From Rhodocyclaceae bacterium (GTDB taxonomy: Bacteria; Pseudomonadota; Gammaproteobacteria; Burkholderiales; CAIKXV01): a stretch of DNA of 64,000 nucleotides. Position 1 is the first letter of the stretch, and every line of letters begins with the position of its first letter. This document shows, in pieces, positions 10,738 to 19,510 of the stretch. The notes below the pieces were generated by a model. That model saw only the letters and a program-made list of their open reading frames with translations, was not told the origin of the DNA and searched no databases. Made by a program: the position numbers and the translations under genes. The stretch is taken from the NCBI GenBank assembly GCA_020248265.1, contig JADCHX010000015.1:32953-96952 (forward strand), read 5' to 3'.

Positions 10738-13236
10738 ATGAGCGCCGGGCCAACCCTGGCTGAAGCGGCCCTGCTGCACGATTCCGGCCAGTTCGACGCA
10801 GCGCGCCGCGCCTACCGTTCGATCCTCGACGCGCAGCCCGACAGCGCGCGGGTGCTGTACCTGCTCGGCCTGCTCGAGAAGGCCAGCGGTGACCGGGAAC
10901 AATCCATGTCCTGCCTGCAGCAGGCGATCGCAGCGGATCCTATGCAGGCCGACGTGTGGATGGCGATCGGCGACCTGCATGCGGAGACCGGCGCCGATGC
11001 ACTTGCGACCGAGGCATTCGAGCGTTGCGTCGCGCGTGCCCGCGGCAGCGCGCTCGGCTGGTTCAAGCTGGGCTTCGCGCAGCAGAAGCTCGAGCGCCAT
11101 GCGGACGCCGAGAAGGCCTATCGCCGGGCGGTGAAACTGCAGCCGGTGTTCCCCGAGGCATGGTGCAATCTGGGCAACGAACTCGGTGCGCTGATGCGCA
11201 AAGACGACGCGATCGCCGCGCTGCGCCGCGCGGTTGCCCAGCGCCCTGCGTTCCCCGAAGCCTGGCGAAACCTCGGCGTCATCCTCGAAGCCGTCGGCCG
11301 GCGAGCGGAGGCACTCGACTGCTTCGAGCGAGCCTGCGAACAGCGGCCCGACGATGCCGATGCCCACTTCTGCCGGGCCGCTGCGCTCGCTGCGCTCGGT
11401 CGCGGCGTCGATGCGGTGGCCGCCTACGAGCGCGTGTTCGAACTGGCGCCTGCGCACGCTGGCGCCTACAACAACCTGGGCATCCTGTTCCTGGACGAGC
11501 ATCTGCTCGACGATGCGCGCGCATGCTTCCTGTGCGCGCTCGATGCCGACCCCGCCCACGCCGAAGCATTGAACAACCTCGGCAACGTGGACTTGCGCGA
11601 GCAGCGTTTCCCGGAGGCCGCCGAAGACTTCCGACGTGCCCTGGAGCTCTCACCGTCGTTCGTCGAGGCGCTCAATGGCGCCGGCCTCGCAGCGCAGGAA
11701 CTCGGTCGAGCGCGGGACGCGGCATCGTCCTTCAGGAGCGCGATCGCGCTGCGCCCCGGTTTCGCGGAGGCGCATGCAAACCTGGCGATGACCTTAGTAC
11801 AACTCGGCGATACAGCTGCGGCGCGGCAGACCTTCCTGCATGCGGCGGCGCTGTCGGACGACGCCACGCTGCGCCTGCGGGCAGCGACGCTGCTGCCCGC
11901 GATCATGGGCACGAAGGCCTCGATCGAGGCCGACCGCCAGCGCATCCGCGCCGACATGCAGTCGCTGGCCGCCGCGCCGCAAAGCGCGACCGAGGCCCGG
12001 GTGATGAAGTACCTCGATCCGCCGTTCTACTTCGCCTATCGTGGGTGGAACAATCGCCAGACGCTGTCCGACCTGGCCGCCCTCTACCTGAAGATGGCGC
12101 CCGAGCTCGGCTGCGAATCGCCGCATGTCGGGGCACCGCGTACCCGCTCTCGCGTGCGGGTCGGATTCGTGTCGCAGTATTTCTTCCGGCATTCGGTCGG
12201 TATGTCGTTCACGCGGCTGATCGCCGGTCTGGCTGCCGATCCAAGGCTGGAGATCGTCGGCATCTCGCTCGGGCACAAGGACGACGAGGTGACGACGAGC
12301 ATCCGGTCGAATTGCGCCGGCTGGATCTCGCCACGCGGCAACCTGTCCTCGATACGCGCGGCGATCGCCTCGCTCGACCTGGATGTCCTGTTCTACACCG
12401 ACATCGGCATGGATCGGATCACCTATCCGCTCTCGTTGTCGCGCCTTGCCCGGGTGCAGTGCCTCAGCGGTGGCCATCCCGAGACCAGCGGTAGCCCGAA
12501 CATCGACTACCTGCTGTCCAGCCGCTGGCTGGAGACGCCAGCCGCACAGGCCTTCTACAGCGAGCAACTGGTGCTGCTGGACGCCTACAACAGCGTGCTC
12601 ACCCGGCCGGCCGTCATGCCCGACCTGGCGAGCCGGGCCCAGCTGGGGCTAGCCGGCGAGCATGTGTACCTGTGCCCGGTAAAGTTGCACAAGCTGCACC
12701 CGGATTTCGACGTGGCCCTGGCTGCCCTGATCGAGCGCGACCCGAAGGCCTGCGTGGTGCTGTTCGAGGACGAGCGACAGGCGCACTGGCGTGTGCTGAC
12801 CGAGGCGCGCCAGCGCGAGACCATGGGTGCCGCCGCAGGCCGGGTACGGTTCGAGCCCTGGGCGGATGCGCGGACCTTCCAGTCCTGGCTGCAGGCAGCC
12901 GATGCGGTCCTCGACTGCTGGCCTTTCGGAATGGGCACGACCGCCATCAACGCGCTCGGGCAGGCGATACCGGTGCTGACCCTGCCGTCCGAACGCCTGT
13001 CGGGGCGCGGTACCCAGGCGTTGCTGCGCATGATGGAAATCGACTGGCTGGTGGCCGCCGACGTCGACGATTTCGTTTCGCGCGCGGTGACGCTGGCCGC
13101 GGAACCGTCGCTGCGCCAGCAGCTCGCTCAAGATTTGCGGGCCCGGTCCGATGTTCTGTTCCGACAGGCGGACTGCGCAGCGGAAATGGCCGGATTCCTG
13201 GTCGAAAGCGTGGCCCGAAAGGAGGCAGCAGCATGA
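10738..13236 (+). CDS. TPR-SPINDLY (OGT-like, GT41-type) protein O-glycosyltransferase
   Basis: This 832-aa protein has about ten 34-residue tetratricopeptide repeats over residues 1-370. A GT-B glycosyltransferase domain of the SPINDLY/O-GlcNAc transferase type follows, from about 474 (RVGFVSQYFFRHSVG) through GHPETSGSPNIDY near 580. Its nucleotide-sugar site, WPFGMGTTAINALG with ERLSGRGTQALL, lies at about 728-765. Such enzymes put a sugar on Ser/Thr of proteins recognised by the TPR arm. The gene opens an eight-gene tandem array that ends next to flagellin, so flagellin is the most likely acceptor. It is preceded by a sigma-54 promoter, and its stop overlaps the next start (ATGA). Donor sugar unknown. 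Confidence 0.85.
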   Translation: MSAGPTLAEAALLHDSGQFDAARRAYRSILDAQPDSARVLYLLGLLEKASGDREQSMSCLQQAIAADPMQADVWMAIGDLHAETGADALATEAFERCVARARGSALGWFKLGFAQQKLERHADAEKAYRRAVKLQPVFPEAWCNLGNELGALMRKDDAIAALRRAVAQRPAFPEAWRNLGVILEAVGRRAEALDCFERACEQRPDDADAHFCRAAALAALGRGVDAVAAYERVFELAPAHAGAYNNLGILFLDEHLLDDARACFLCALDADPAHAEALNNLGNVDLREQRFPEAAEDFRRALELSPSFVEALNGAGLAAQELGRARDAASSFRSAIALRPGFAEAHANLAMTLVQLGDTAAARQTFLHAAALSDDATLRLRAATLLPAIMGTKASIEADRQRIRADMQSLAAAPQSATEARVMKYLDPPFYFAYRGWNNRQTLSDLAALYLKMAPELGCESPHVGAPRTRSRVRVGFVSQYFFRHSVGMSFTRLIAGLAADPRLEIVGISLGHKDDEVTTSIRSNCAGWISPRGNLSSIRAAIASLDLDVLFYTDIGMDRITYPLSLSRLARVQCLSGGHPETSGSPNIDYLLSSRWLETPAAQAFYSEQLVLLDAYNSVLTRPAVMPDLASRAQLGLAGEHVYLCPVKLHKLHPDFDVALAALIERDPKACVVLFEDERQAHWRVLTEARQRETMGAAAGRVRFEPWADARTFQSWLQAADAVLDCWPFGMGTTAINALGQAIPVLTLPSERLSGRGTQALLRMMEIDWLVAADVDDFVSRAVTLAAEPSLRQQLAQDLRARSDVLFRQADCAAEMAGFLVESVARKEAAA

Positions 13237-14423
13237 ACCCCATCCCGGTGCTCAAGCCCGACATGCCGTCGGTGGACGACCTGTTGCCCTACCTGCGGCG
13301 GATCGACGAGGCGCAGCAGTACGCCAACTTCGGGCCCCTGTGCCTGGAGCTCGAGAAACGGCTGTCTGCCGACTGCGCCGCACTGAGCGAGCAGCCGGTG
13401 GCCCTGACCACCGTCGCCAACTGCACCGTCGGCCTGCAACTCGCGCTGATGGCGAGCGTCGACCGTCCGCGGGTGAAGGTGCTCGTGCCTTCGCTGACGT
13501 TTCCCGGCACGGTATCCGGCATCCTCCAGGCCGGGTTCGAGCCGGTTCTCGCCGACGTCGACCCGGCGCGCTGGGTGCTGACACCGGAGATCGCGCGCGC
13601 TGCGATGAACCGGGTGCGCGGCATCCGGGCGATCATGCCGGTGGCCGCGTTCGGCGGTGCACTCGACGCAGACGCCTGGGATCAGCTGACCGAGGAGACC
13701 GGCGTCCCTGTCGTGATCGATGCCGCAGGAGCCTTCGGCAACCAGCGCATCGGCCGCCATACCGTGGTCGCCTACAGCATGCATGCGACCAAGGCGCTGG
13801 GTGCCGGGGAGGGCGGCTTCGTGGTCGCGCGCGATGCCGAGATCGTCGCGCGGGTGCGACGCCTGTCCAATTTCGGCTACATGTCTGCGGGTGGCCTGAT
13901 CTCGGATATCGGGGTCAACGGCAAGATGAGCGAGTATGCCGCCGCCGTCGGGCTGGCCGCCCTCGATCGCTGGCCCGCGATCAGCGCGGCGCGGCGCCGG
14001 CTGATGGCGACCTACCGGCAGGCGCTGACGGATACCTGCCCGGAGATCGTGCTGCAGGAGCGTCCGGCCGGCGGCGTCTATTCGCTGGGCGTGGTGCGCT
14101 TGCCAGACCGGCTGCGCGCGGAAACCGTGGCGGAGTTCCTTGCATCGCGCGGTATCGGCTCGCGCCGCTGGTACTGCCCGGGCATTTATGCTCACCCCGC
14201 ATTCCTGTCGCTGACGCAGGCCGATGACCATGTGCTCGTCAAGCACCTGGACCAGCATCTGCTCGGGTTGCCGTTCCACCTCGAGATGAGCCTGGCCGAC
14301 ATCGAGCGGGTGACCGGTGCGCTGCAGGCCATACTCTCGCTGGGCGGGCGTGGCCGTACCGGTGTCGCCAAGGCTACGCGCAGCAGCAGTTCGCGCGGCG
14401 CGCACCTGCGCGCGGTGGGCTAG
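13233..14423 (+). CDS. DegT/DnrJ/EryC1/StrS-type PLP aminotransferase
   Basis: This 396-aa fold-type I aminotransferase has the PLP-binding Lys187 in SMHATKALGAGEGG and the Asp163 that pairs with the pyridine nitrogen in VIDAAGAFGN. A Thr/Ser phosphate contact lies near 60-66, and the GFVV segment follows the lysine, as in sugar aminotransferases. These enzymes transfer an amino group from glutamate to a keto group of a nucleotide-linked sugar. ATG 13233 was chosen because it gives the conserved short N terminus and overlaps the previous stop by 4 bp. A short polar tail follows the fold. No dehydratase or epimerase that would supply the keto sugar is encoded nearby. Confidence 0.87.
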   Translation: MNPIPVLKPDMPSVDDLLPYLRRIDEAQQYANFGPLCLELEKRLSADCAALSEQPVALTTVANCTVGLQLALMASVDRPRVKVLVPSLTFPGTVSGILQAGFEPVLADVDPARWVLTPEIARAAMNRVRGIRAIMPVAAFGGALDADAWDQLTEETGVPVVIDAAGAFGNQRIGRHTVVAYSMHATKALGAGEGGFVVARDAEIVARVRRLSNFGYMSAGGLISDIGVNGKMSEYAAAVGLAALDRWPAISAARRRLMATYRQALTDTCPEIVLQERPAGGVYSLGVVRLPDRLRAETVAEFLASRGIGSRRWYCPGIYAHPAFLSLTQADDHVLVKHLDQHLLGLPFHLEMSLADIERVTGALQAILSLGGRGRTGVAKATRSSSSRGAHLRAVG

Positions 14424-14425
14424 CG

Positions 14426-15097
14426 ATGGCCTCGCGTCAGCCGCTGGTGGTGTTCGGCGCCGGCCAGATCGCGGAGGTGGCATGGCACTGCTTCGCGCAC
14501 GATTCGGACTACGAGGTGGTCGGATTCACGGTCGACCCGGAGTATCTCGCTGCCGACACCCTGCTCGGCCTGCCGGTGCTGCCGTATGCGCAGGCGATGG
14601 CGTGCTGGCCAGCCGCGACCCATGCGATGTTCGTGGCGATCGCCTACGGGCGTCTGAACCAGGCACGCGCCGGCACGGTGGCAAGGGTGCAGGCCGATGG
14701 CTACCGCTGCGCGAACTACATCAGCTCGCGTGCGCGGGTCGCTGGCGAAGTGGTGCCGGACAGCAATACCTTCGTGATGGAACTGAACAACGTGCAGGCG
14801 TTCTCGCGCCTCGGACGCGATGTATGGCTGTGGGCGGGCAACCATATCGGACACCACTCGACGATCGGCGACCACTGCTTCCTCGCCTCGCATGTGGTCG
14901 TGTCCGGATCGGTCGAGGTCGGCGAGTCGAGCTTCATCGGCGTCAACGCGACGATTCGTGACAATGTCCGGATCGGCGCGCGCAACGTGATCGGTGCCGG
15001 CGTGGTGATCCTCGCCGACACGAAGGACGCCGAGGTGTACGTCGGCCCGAAGACCGAAGCCTCGCGCGTGCCCAGCCACCGGCTGCGCGGCATCTGA
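14426..15097 (+). CDS. NeuD/PglD-like hexapeptide-repeat sugar O/N-acyltransferase
   Basis: This 223-aa protein starts with a small Rossmann-like domain (LVVFGAGQIAEV, residues 7-18) as in NeuD and PglD. It continues with a left-handed beta-helix of hexapeptide repeats from about 100 to 210 (for example NHIGHHSTIGDHCFLA and GVNATIRDNVRIGA). His146 and His147, in IGHHSTIG, sit where the catalytic base is expected in PglD. Such enzymes acylate an amino sugar with an acyl-CoA donor. It begins 2 bp after the aminotransferase gene, so together they could make an N-acylated amino sugar. The acyl group is unknown. Confidence 0.8.
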   Translation: MASRQPLVVFGAGQIAEVAWHCFAHDSDYEVVGFTVDPEYLAADTLLGLPVLPYAQAMACWPAATHAMFVAIAYGRLNQARAGTVARVQADGYRCANYISSRARVAGEVVPDSNTFVMELNNVQAFSRLGRDVWLWAGNHIGHHSTIGDHCFLASHVVVSGSVEVGESSFIGVNATIRDNVRIGARNVIGAGVVILADTKDAEVYVGPKTEASRVPSHRLRGI

Positions 15098-15120
15098 GTG
15101 GAGCGACCCTGGATACCCTG

Positions 15121-16194
15121 ATGCCATCCCCGATCACGCTCGCGTCGGACAGCCCTGTTGCAGCCGAGGCCACGGCCACCGGCTGGCACTGGCGCAAACT
15201 CGGGCAGGTGTTCGACCCGCGTGCCCATCCCGAGTGGGCCGGCAGCCATGCTCAGGTTCCGACGGTGCTCGTGATGACGGACCGCCTGCGCGTGTACTAC
15301 GCCGGCCGCGGCGCGGACGGCCGAAGCTTCCCGACCTTCATCGACGTCGACCGCGACGATCCGACACGGTTGCTCGACTGCCACCGCTCGCCCGTGCTCG
15401 GGCTCGGCGCGCCGGGCACCTTCGACGACGAGGGCGTGATGCCGGCCTGGGTGCATCAGCGGGAAGGCCGGGTGTGGATGTACTACAGCGGCTGGAACCG
15501 GCGGCTGACCGTGCCGTACCACAACGCGACCGGGCTCGCGGTCAGCGACGATGGTGGGCTTACGTTCCAGCGCGCCTACCAGGGTCCGGTGCTCGACCGT
15601 ACGCCGGAAGAGCCGTACCTCGCCGTCACCCCCTGGATCGAATGCGAGCCGGCGGGGCAGGACGCCGACGCACGGCCAGCCTGCGGTGCGCGCTGGCAGG
15701 CGTGGTACATCTCCGGCGAACGCTGGGTGGAAGTCGGCGGCCGCTACGAGCCGGTCTACGTGATCCGGCACGCGCGCTCCGACGACGGCGTGCACTGGCA
15801 GCGCAGGGCGGTCACTTGCGTCGAGCAGGCCCATCCGCTGGAGGCGTTCTCGCATCCGACCGTGCTGCGCGAGGGCGGGCGCTACCACCTCTGGTACTGC
15901 CATCGGCACAGCCTCGACTACCGGGACGGCAGCGGAGCCTACCGGATCGGCTACGCATGGTCCGACGACGGCGAACGCTTCGTGCGCAGCGATGCGCAGT
16001 CGGGCATCTCGCCCTCGACCGACGGCTGGGACTCGACCATGACCTGCTACCCGTCGACGGTGCGCGTCGACACCCGCACATATCTTTTCTACAACGGCAA
16101 CGGCTTCGGGCAGAGCGGCATCGGCGTCGCGATCCTCGAAGGCCGGCTGCCCGGGCGGCCCTGGGCCGGCACCGGGCCGACAGCGGAAGGCTGA
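15121..16194 (+). CDS. Five-bladed beta-propeller, glycoside hydrolase 43/32-like protein
   Basis: This 357-aa soluble protein has no signal peptide. It has repeated propeller-blade signatures: VYYAGRGADG, VWMYYSGWNR, GLAVSDDGGLTF, RHARSDDGVHW, YHLWYCHRHS, RIGYAWSDDGERF and YLFYNGNGFGQSGIG. Aromatic Y-Y-G and S-D-D-G strands of this type are found in GH43/GH32/GH68-clan enzymes and in related uncharacterised proteins inside polysaccharide and flagellin modification loci. A cytoplasmic propeller within a biosynthetic operon may rearrange or bind a sugar rather than degrade polymer. The full catalytic triad could not be placed by eye. It is followed 5 bp later by a methyltransferase-like gene. 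Confidence 0.68.
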   Translation: MPSPITLASDSPVAAEATATGWHWRKLGQVFDPRAHPEWAGSHAQVPTVLVMTDRLRVYYAGRGADGRSFPTFIDVDRDDPTRLLDCHRSPVLGLGAPGTFDDEGVMPAWVHQREGRVWMYYSGWNRRLTVPYHNATGLAVSDDGGLTFQRAYQGPVLDRTPEEPYLAVTPWIECEPAGQDADARPACGARWQAWYISGERWVEVGGRYEPVYVIRHARSDDGVHWQRRAVTCVEQAHPLEAFSHPTVLREGGRYHLWYCHRHSLDYRDGSGAYRIGYAWSDDGERFVRSDAQSGISPSTDGWDSTMTCYPSTVRVDTRTYLFYNGNGFGQSGIGVAILEGRLPGRPWAGTGPTAEG

Positions 16195-16199
16195 ACCAG

Positions 16200-16973
16200 A
16201 TGACGCTCCACGGAAGCACGCGCACCAGCAGCGAAGGCACCTCGGCGGACGAACAGCAGCTCGGCCAGCGGCAGCAGCTCGAACGGATGTTCCGGGAGTC
16301 GCCGCTGCCGCCCGAGCACCTGATGTTCAACCTCGGCATGTACACCCGCAGCTCGGTGCTGGTGAAGTTCCTGTTCATGAACGACATCTACCAGCGCATC
16401 CGGCACCTGCCCGGGGTGCTGATCGAACTGGGCGTCTGGTGGGGCCAGAACCTGGTGCTGCTGGAAAACCTGCGGGCTATCCATGAACCCTTCAACAAGC
16501 AGCGCATGATCGTCGGTTTCGATACGTTCTCCGGTTATCGCACGTTCACCGACAAGGACATCCGCGGCGACGTGATGAGCGACGGTACCTATGCGACGCC
16601 TCCGGGATACCGCCACTACCTCGCAATGCTGCTCGAGGCCCACGAGGGCGCGAACGCGTTCGGCCACCAGCGCGGCAACCACCGGCTGGTGGAGGGCGAT
16701 GCCACCCAGACCGTCCCGAACTATTTCGCCGAGCATCCGGAAACGCTGGTCGCGATGGCGTTCTTCGACATCGGTACCTACCTGCCGACGGTCGAGGCGC
16801 TCAAGGCGATGAAGTCGTCGTTGATGCCCGGCAGTGTGCTGGTGTTCGACGAACTGACCTGGGCCGGCGCGCCCGGCGAGGCGATTGCCTTCAAGGAAGT
16901 GTTCCGGGACATCGACTACACGATCGAGAAGGCGGCTCTGTATCCGTCCAAGGCGATCGTCACCGTAAAGTGA
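16200..16973 (+). CDS. TylF/MycF-like class I methyltransferase family protein
   Basis: This 257-aa protein has the TylF-like pattern: VLIELGVWWGQNLVLLENL in place of a classical glycine-rich SAM loop, then IVGFDTFSGY with an acidic residue at the end of strand 2. VAMAFFDIGTYLPTVEAL and SVLVFDELTW follow, as in the metal-binding core of macrocin-type sugar O-methyltransferases. ATG 16200 lies 5 bp after the previous gene. Homologues are, to my recollection, often labelled crotonobetainyl-CoA carnitine CoA-transferase, which the sequence does not support. In this setting O-methylation of a sugar is plausible. Activity is inferred from fold only. Confidence 0.68.
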   Translation: MTLHGSTRTSSEGTSADEQQLGQRQQLERMFRESPLPPEHLMFNLGMYTRSSVLVKFLFMNDIYQRIRHLPGVLIELGVWWGQNLVLLENLRAIHEPFNKQRMIVGFDTFSGYRTFTDKDIRGDVMSDGTYATPPGYRHYLAMLLEAHEGANAFGHQRGNHRLVEGDATQTVPNYFAEHPETLVAMAFFDIGTYLPTVEALKAMKSSLMPGSVLVFDELTWAGAPGEAIAFKEVFRDIDYTIEKAALYPSKAIVTVK

Positions 16974-16983
16974 GGAACAGAGC

Positions 16984-17817
16984 ATGCCCGACATGACCGA
17001 ACCCGTGGTCGTTGCGCAGCACTGCCTGCGCGCAGGGCTGACCGTCGACCGCTTCTGCGCAGCGATGGCAACGCGCGGATGGCTGGTCATCGATCGCTTC
17101 GTCGACGACGACCTCGTATGCCGGATGCGCGCCGACCTCGACCGGGCCTACGCCACGTGCCGTCGTCTGCAGGTGGCCAACGGCATCGCGCTCGACACGG
17201 AAGGCACGCTGCACCATCTCGTCGGCCAGGGCGAGTCGTTCCTCGAGTTCATCGACCGGCTGGCACCGATCGTCCCGCACCTCGAGACCCACTTCGGCGG
17301 GCCGTTCATCCTGAACTCGTTCGGGGGCAACATCCTGCGCGCGAGCCCGTCCTACGCGAGTGCCATCCACCGCGACGTGCGCACGTGTTCGCGCGAACTG
17401 CCGCTGCTGCTCAACACACTGCTGATGCTCGACGACTTCACCGTGCACAACGGCGCGACGCTGATGATGACCGGCAGCCACCTCGATTGCCCGGACCGGC
17501 CGTCCGACCAGGCATTCGCCGCGCGCGCCGAGGCCGCGACCGGCCGTGCCGGCAGCCTGCTCGTGTTCGATTCGAACCTATGGCACGCCGCTGGCGTGAA
17601 CAACACGGCCGCCGCGCGTCGCTCGGTCACGCCGATGTTCAGCCGTCCGCTGGTAAAGCCGCAGTTCGACCACCCGCGCGCGCTCGGCTACGAGCGCATG
17701 GACACCCTGTCCGAACTGCAGCGCCAGGTGCTCGGGTACTACTCGCGCATTCCCGCGACGCTCGAGGAGTGGTACCAACCGCCGCAGCGCCGCATGTACC
17801 GCCCCGGGCAGGGATGA
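16984..17817 (+). CDS. PhyH-family Fe(II)/2-oxoglutarate dioxygenase (first copy)
   Basis: This 277-aa protein has the facial triad of the phytanoyl-CoA dioxygenase family: His129 and Asp131 in IHRDVRT, and His201 in LWHAAG. Arg212 or Arg213 follows as the likely 2-oxoglutarate anchor. The region LLLNTLLMLDDFTVHNGAT and the GSH segment are typical of PhyH double-stranded beta-helix enzymes, which hydroxylate small molecules or carrier-bound groups. Here the likely target is a sugar or its acyl substituent. It starts 10 bp after the TylF-like gene and ends 4 bp before a methyltransferase. It is different from, and only distantly like, the second PhyH protein in the same operon. Confidence 0.82.
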   Translation: MPDMTEPVVVAQHCLRAGLTVDRFCAAMATRGWLVIDRFVDDDLVCRMRADLDRAYATCRRLQVANGIALDTEGTLHHLVGQGESFLEFIDRLAPIVPHLETHFGGPFILNSFGGNILRASPSYASAIHRDVRTCSRELPLLLNTLLMLDDFTVHNGATLMMTGSHLDCPDRPSDQAFAARAEAATGRAGSLLVFDSNLWHAAGVNNTAAARRSVTPMFSRPLVKPQFDHPRALGYERMDTLSELQRQVLGYYSRIPATLEEWYQPPQRRMYRPGQG

Positions 17818-17821
17818 GACG

Positions 17822-18616
17822 ATGAAACGCGACCTCCGGCTCGAGCACCAGGACACCGGCGCACGCAAGTACGCGTATGCCTTCGACTACATCCACCGGG
17901 AGTACATGTGGCGTGCGTTCCAGCCGTTCCTGCCGCGCCATGCCGGCGCGCGGGCGCTGGAGATGGGCTGCTACCGCGGCGAGTTCACGCGCACGCTGGC
18001 TGGGGCCTTCGACGACCTCACCGTGCTGGAAGGGGCTGGGGACCTGGTCGAGGCGGCACGCCGGGCCGTGCCCGCCCATGTGCGGTTCGTGCACTCCCGC
18101 TTCGAGGACTGGAACCCGCCCGCCGACGCCGGGTTCGATGCGGTGTTCCTGATGCACACGCTCGAGCATGTCGACGAGCCGGTGCCCTTGCTCGAGCGCA
18201 TAGGCCGCTGGCTCGCCCCTGGGGGGCGATTGTTCCTGGTGGTACCCAATGCCAATGCGCCGTCGCGCCAGATCGCCGTCAAGATGGGGCTGATCTCGCA
18301 CAACACCGCGGTGACCGCCGGCGAGTACGAGCACGGTCACCGGCGCACCTACGCGTTCGATACGCTGGAGCACGAGGTGCGGCTGGCCGGGCTCGACGTG
18401 ACGCACCGTGCGGGCGTGCTGTTCAAGCCACTGGCGAACTTCCAGATGGATCGTGCGCTCGAGGCAGGGATCATCGATCGCGCCTACCTGGAGGGCTGCT
18501 ACCAGCTCGGCATGGTCCATCCGGACCTCTGCGCGAGCATCTTCCTGCTTTGCAGTCCGGGCTCCGGTGGCCTGGGCGAACCGGTCGGCCCTGTCGGCAA
18601 GGGCAACCTGTCCTGA
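17822..18616 (+). CDS. Class I SAM-dependent methyltransferase
   Basis: This 264-aa protein has motif I ALEMGCYRGEFT (45-56), an acidic end of strand 2 (VLEGAG), motif IV DAVFLMHTLEHVDEP and post-motif LAPGGRLFLVVPNANAPSR. All are typical of UbiG/Methyltransf_11-type O- or C-methyltransferases found in sugar modification clusters. The substrate is not readable. Very short spacings on both sides (4 and 10 bp) place it in the same transcript as the two PhyH oxygenases, so it may methylate a hydroxyl that they create. Confidence 0.84.
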   Translation: MKRDLRLEHQDTGARKYAYAFDYIHREYMWRAFQPFLPRHAGARALEMGCYRGEFTRTLAGAFDDLTVLEGAGDLVEAARRAVPAHVRFVHSRFEDWNPPADAGFDAVFLMHTLEHVDEPVPLLERIGRWLAPGGRLFLVVPNANAPSRQIAVKMGLISHNTAVTAGEYEHGHRRTYAFDTLEHEVRLAGLDVTHRAGVLFKPLANFQMDRALEAGIIDRAYLEGCYQLGMVHPDLCASIFLLCSPGSGGLGEPVGPVGKGNLS

Positions 18617-18626
18617 GGATTCGACG

Positions 18627-19499
18627 ATGACACCCGCTCTCCACGCCGAAAGCCCATGCGCAGCCGACGCCGGTTCCGACTGGGTTGCCTCCTATCGCGC
18701 CAGCGGGCTGGCCGTGATTCCGGGTGCGCTGCCGGTGGATCGCCTAGACCGCATCGCGCGCGACATGCACTGCGCCTACGCACGGCAGCTCGAGCGGCTG
18801 GGCCGGCCGGCCGCGGCCTGGAGCGGGCGTGCCTCGCTGCTGCAGAACATGGAGCAACTGCTGCAAGCCGACGTGAAGGCATACCTCGCAACGACCCGGC
18901 ACAGCGCGCGGCTCGCTTCCCTGCAGCAACTGGTCGTATCGGATGCCGTGCTGTCGATCGGCTCGGCGCTCGGGCTGCAGGCGGCTTCGTTGCCCACCTC
19001 GCCGGTGCTGCACGTGATGGGCGACACGCTGCGCATCCCCGGCGGCTATCACGGCGTCGCCACGCACCAGGATTGGCCCGTTGTCCAGGGCTCGCTCGAC
19101 GCGGTCACGATGTGGTTTTCGCTGTTCGACGTGACGCCGCGCACTTACCCGCTGCAGTTGATCCCGGGCAGCCACCGGCGCGGCGTCTGGCCCTCGCGGA
19201 TCACCGAACACACCAGTGAGGTGGATCCGTCCTGCTACAGCGAGGACGACTTCATCACGGCGACCGTATCGCGCGGCGACCTGCTGGTGTTCACCGGTTT
19301 CACCGTGCATCGCACCGCATTGAAGGATTGTGCCGGCTTGCGCATTGCCGCCAGCATGCGCTACGAGAACACCGCCGAGGCTACCTTCGTCGAGCGCAGC
19401 TATCCGTGTGCCTACCAGCGGACGGTCATCCGCGAGGCGCCATTACCCGGGTTTCCGTCGATCGCTCAGGTCGACCGCGCGATCGGTCTGACCGACTGA
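18627..19499 (+). CDS. PhyH-family Fe(II)/2-oxoglutarate dioxygenase (second copy)
   Basis: This 290-aa protein has the iron-binding pattern His147-Gln-Asp149 (THQDW), distal His228 (TVHRT) and Arg239 for 2-oxoglutarate. The beta-strand segments TMWFSLFDV and QLIPGSHRRG are typical of PhyH proteins. ATG 18627 was picked because it lies 10 bp after the previous stop; the frame is open further upstream inside the methyltransferase gene. It is the last gene of the plus-strand island operon and converges on the second TPR transferase, leaving only 11 bp between them. Two oxygenases in one sugar operon suggest two distinct hydroxylations. Confidence 0.82.
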   Translation: MTPALHAESPCAADAGSDWVASYRASGLAVIPGALPVDRLDRIARDMHCAYARQLERLGRPAAAWSGRASLLQNMEQLLQADVKAYLATTRHSARLASLQQLVVSDAVLSIGSALGLQAASLPTSPVLHVMGDTLRIPGGYHGVATHQDWPVVQGSLDAVTMWFSLFDVTPRTYPLQLIPGSHRRGVWPSRITEHTSEVDPSCYSEDDFITATVSRGDLLVFTGFTVHRTALKDCAGLRIAASMRYENTAEATFVERSYPCAYQRTVIREAPLPGFPSIAQVDRAIGLTD

Positions 19500-19510
19500 C
19501 GCCCCGGTGA

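Noticed and set aside
16200..16973. Crotonobetainyl-CoA carnitine CoA-transferase name
   Set aside because: The size (257 aa) and motifs fit a TylF-like methyltransferase; family III CoA-transferases are about 400 aa with a different fold.
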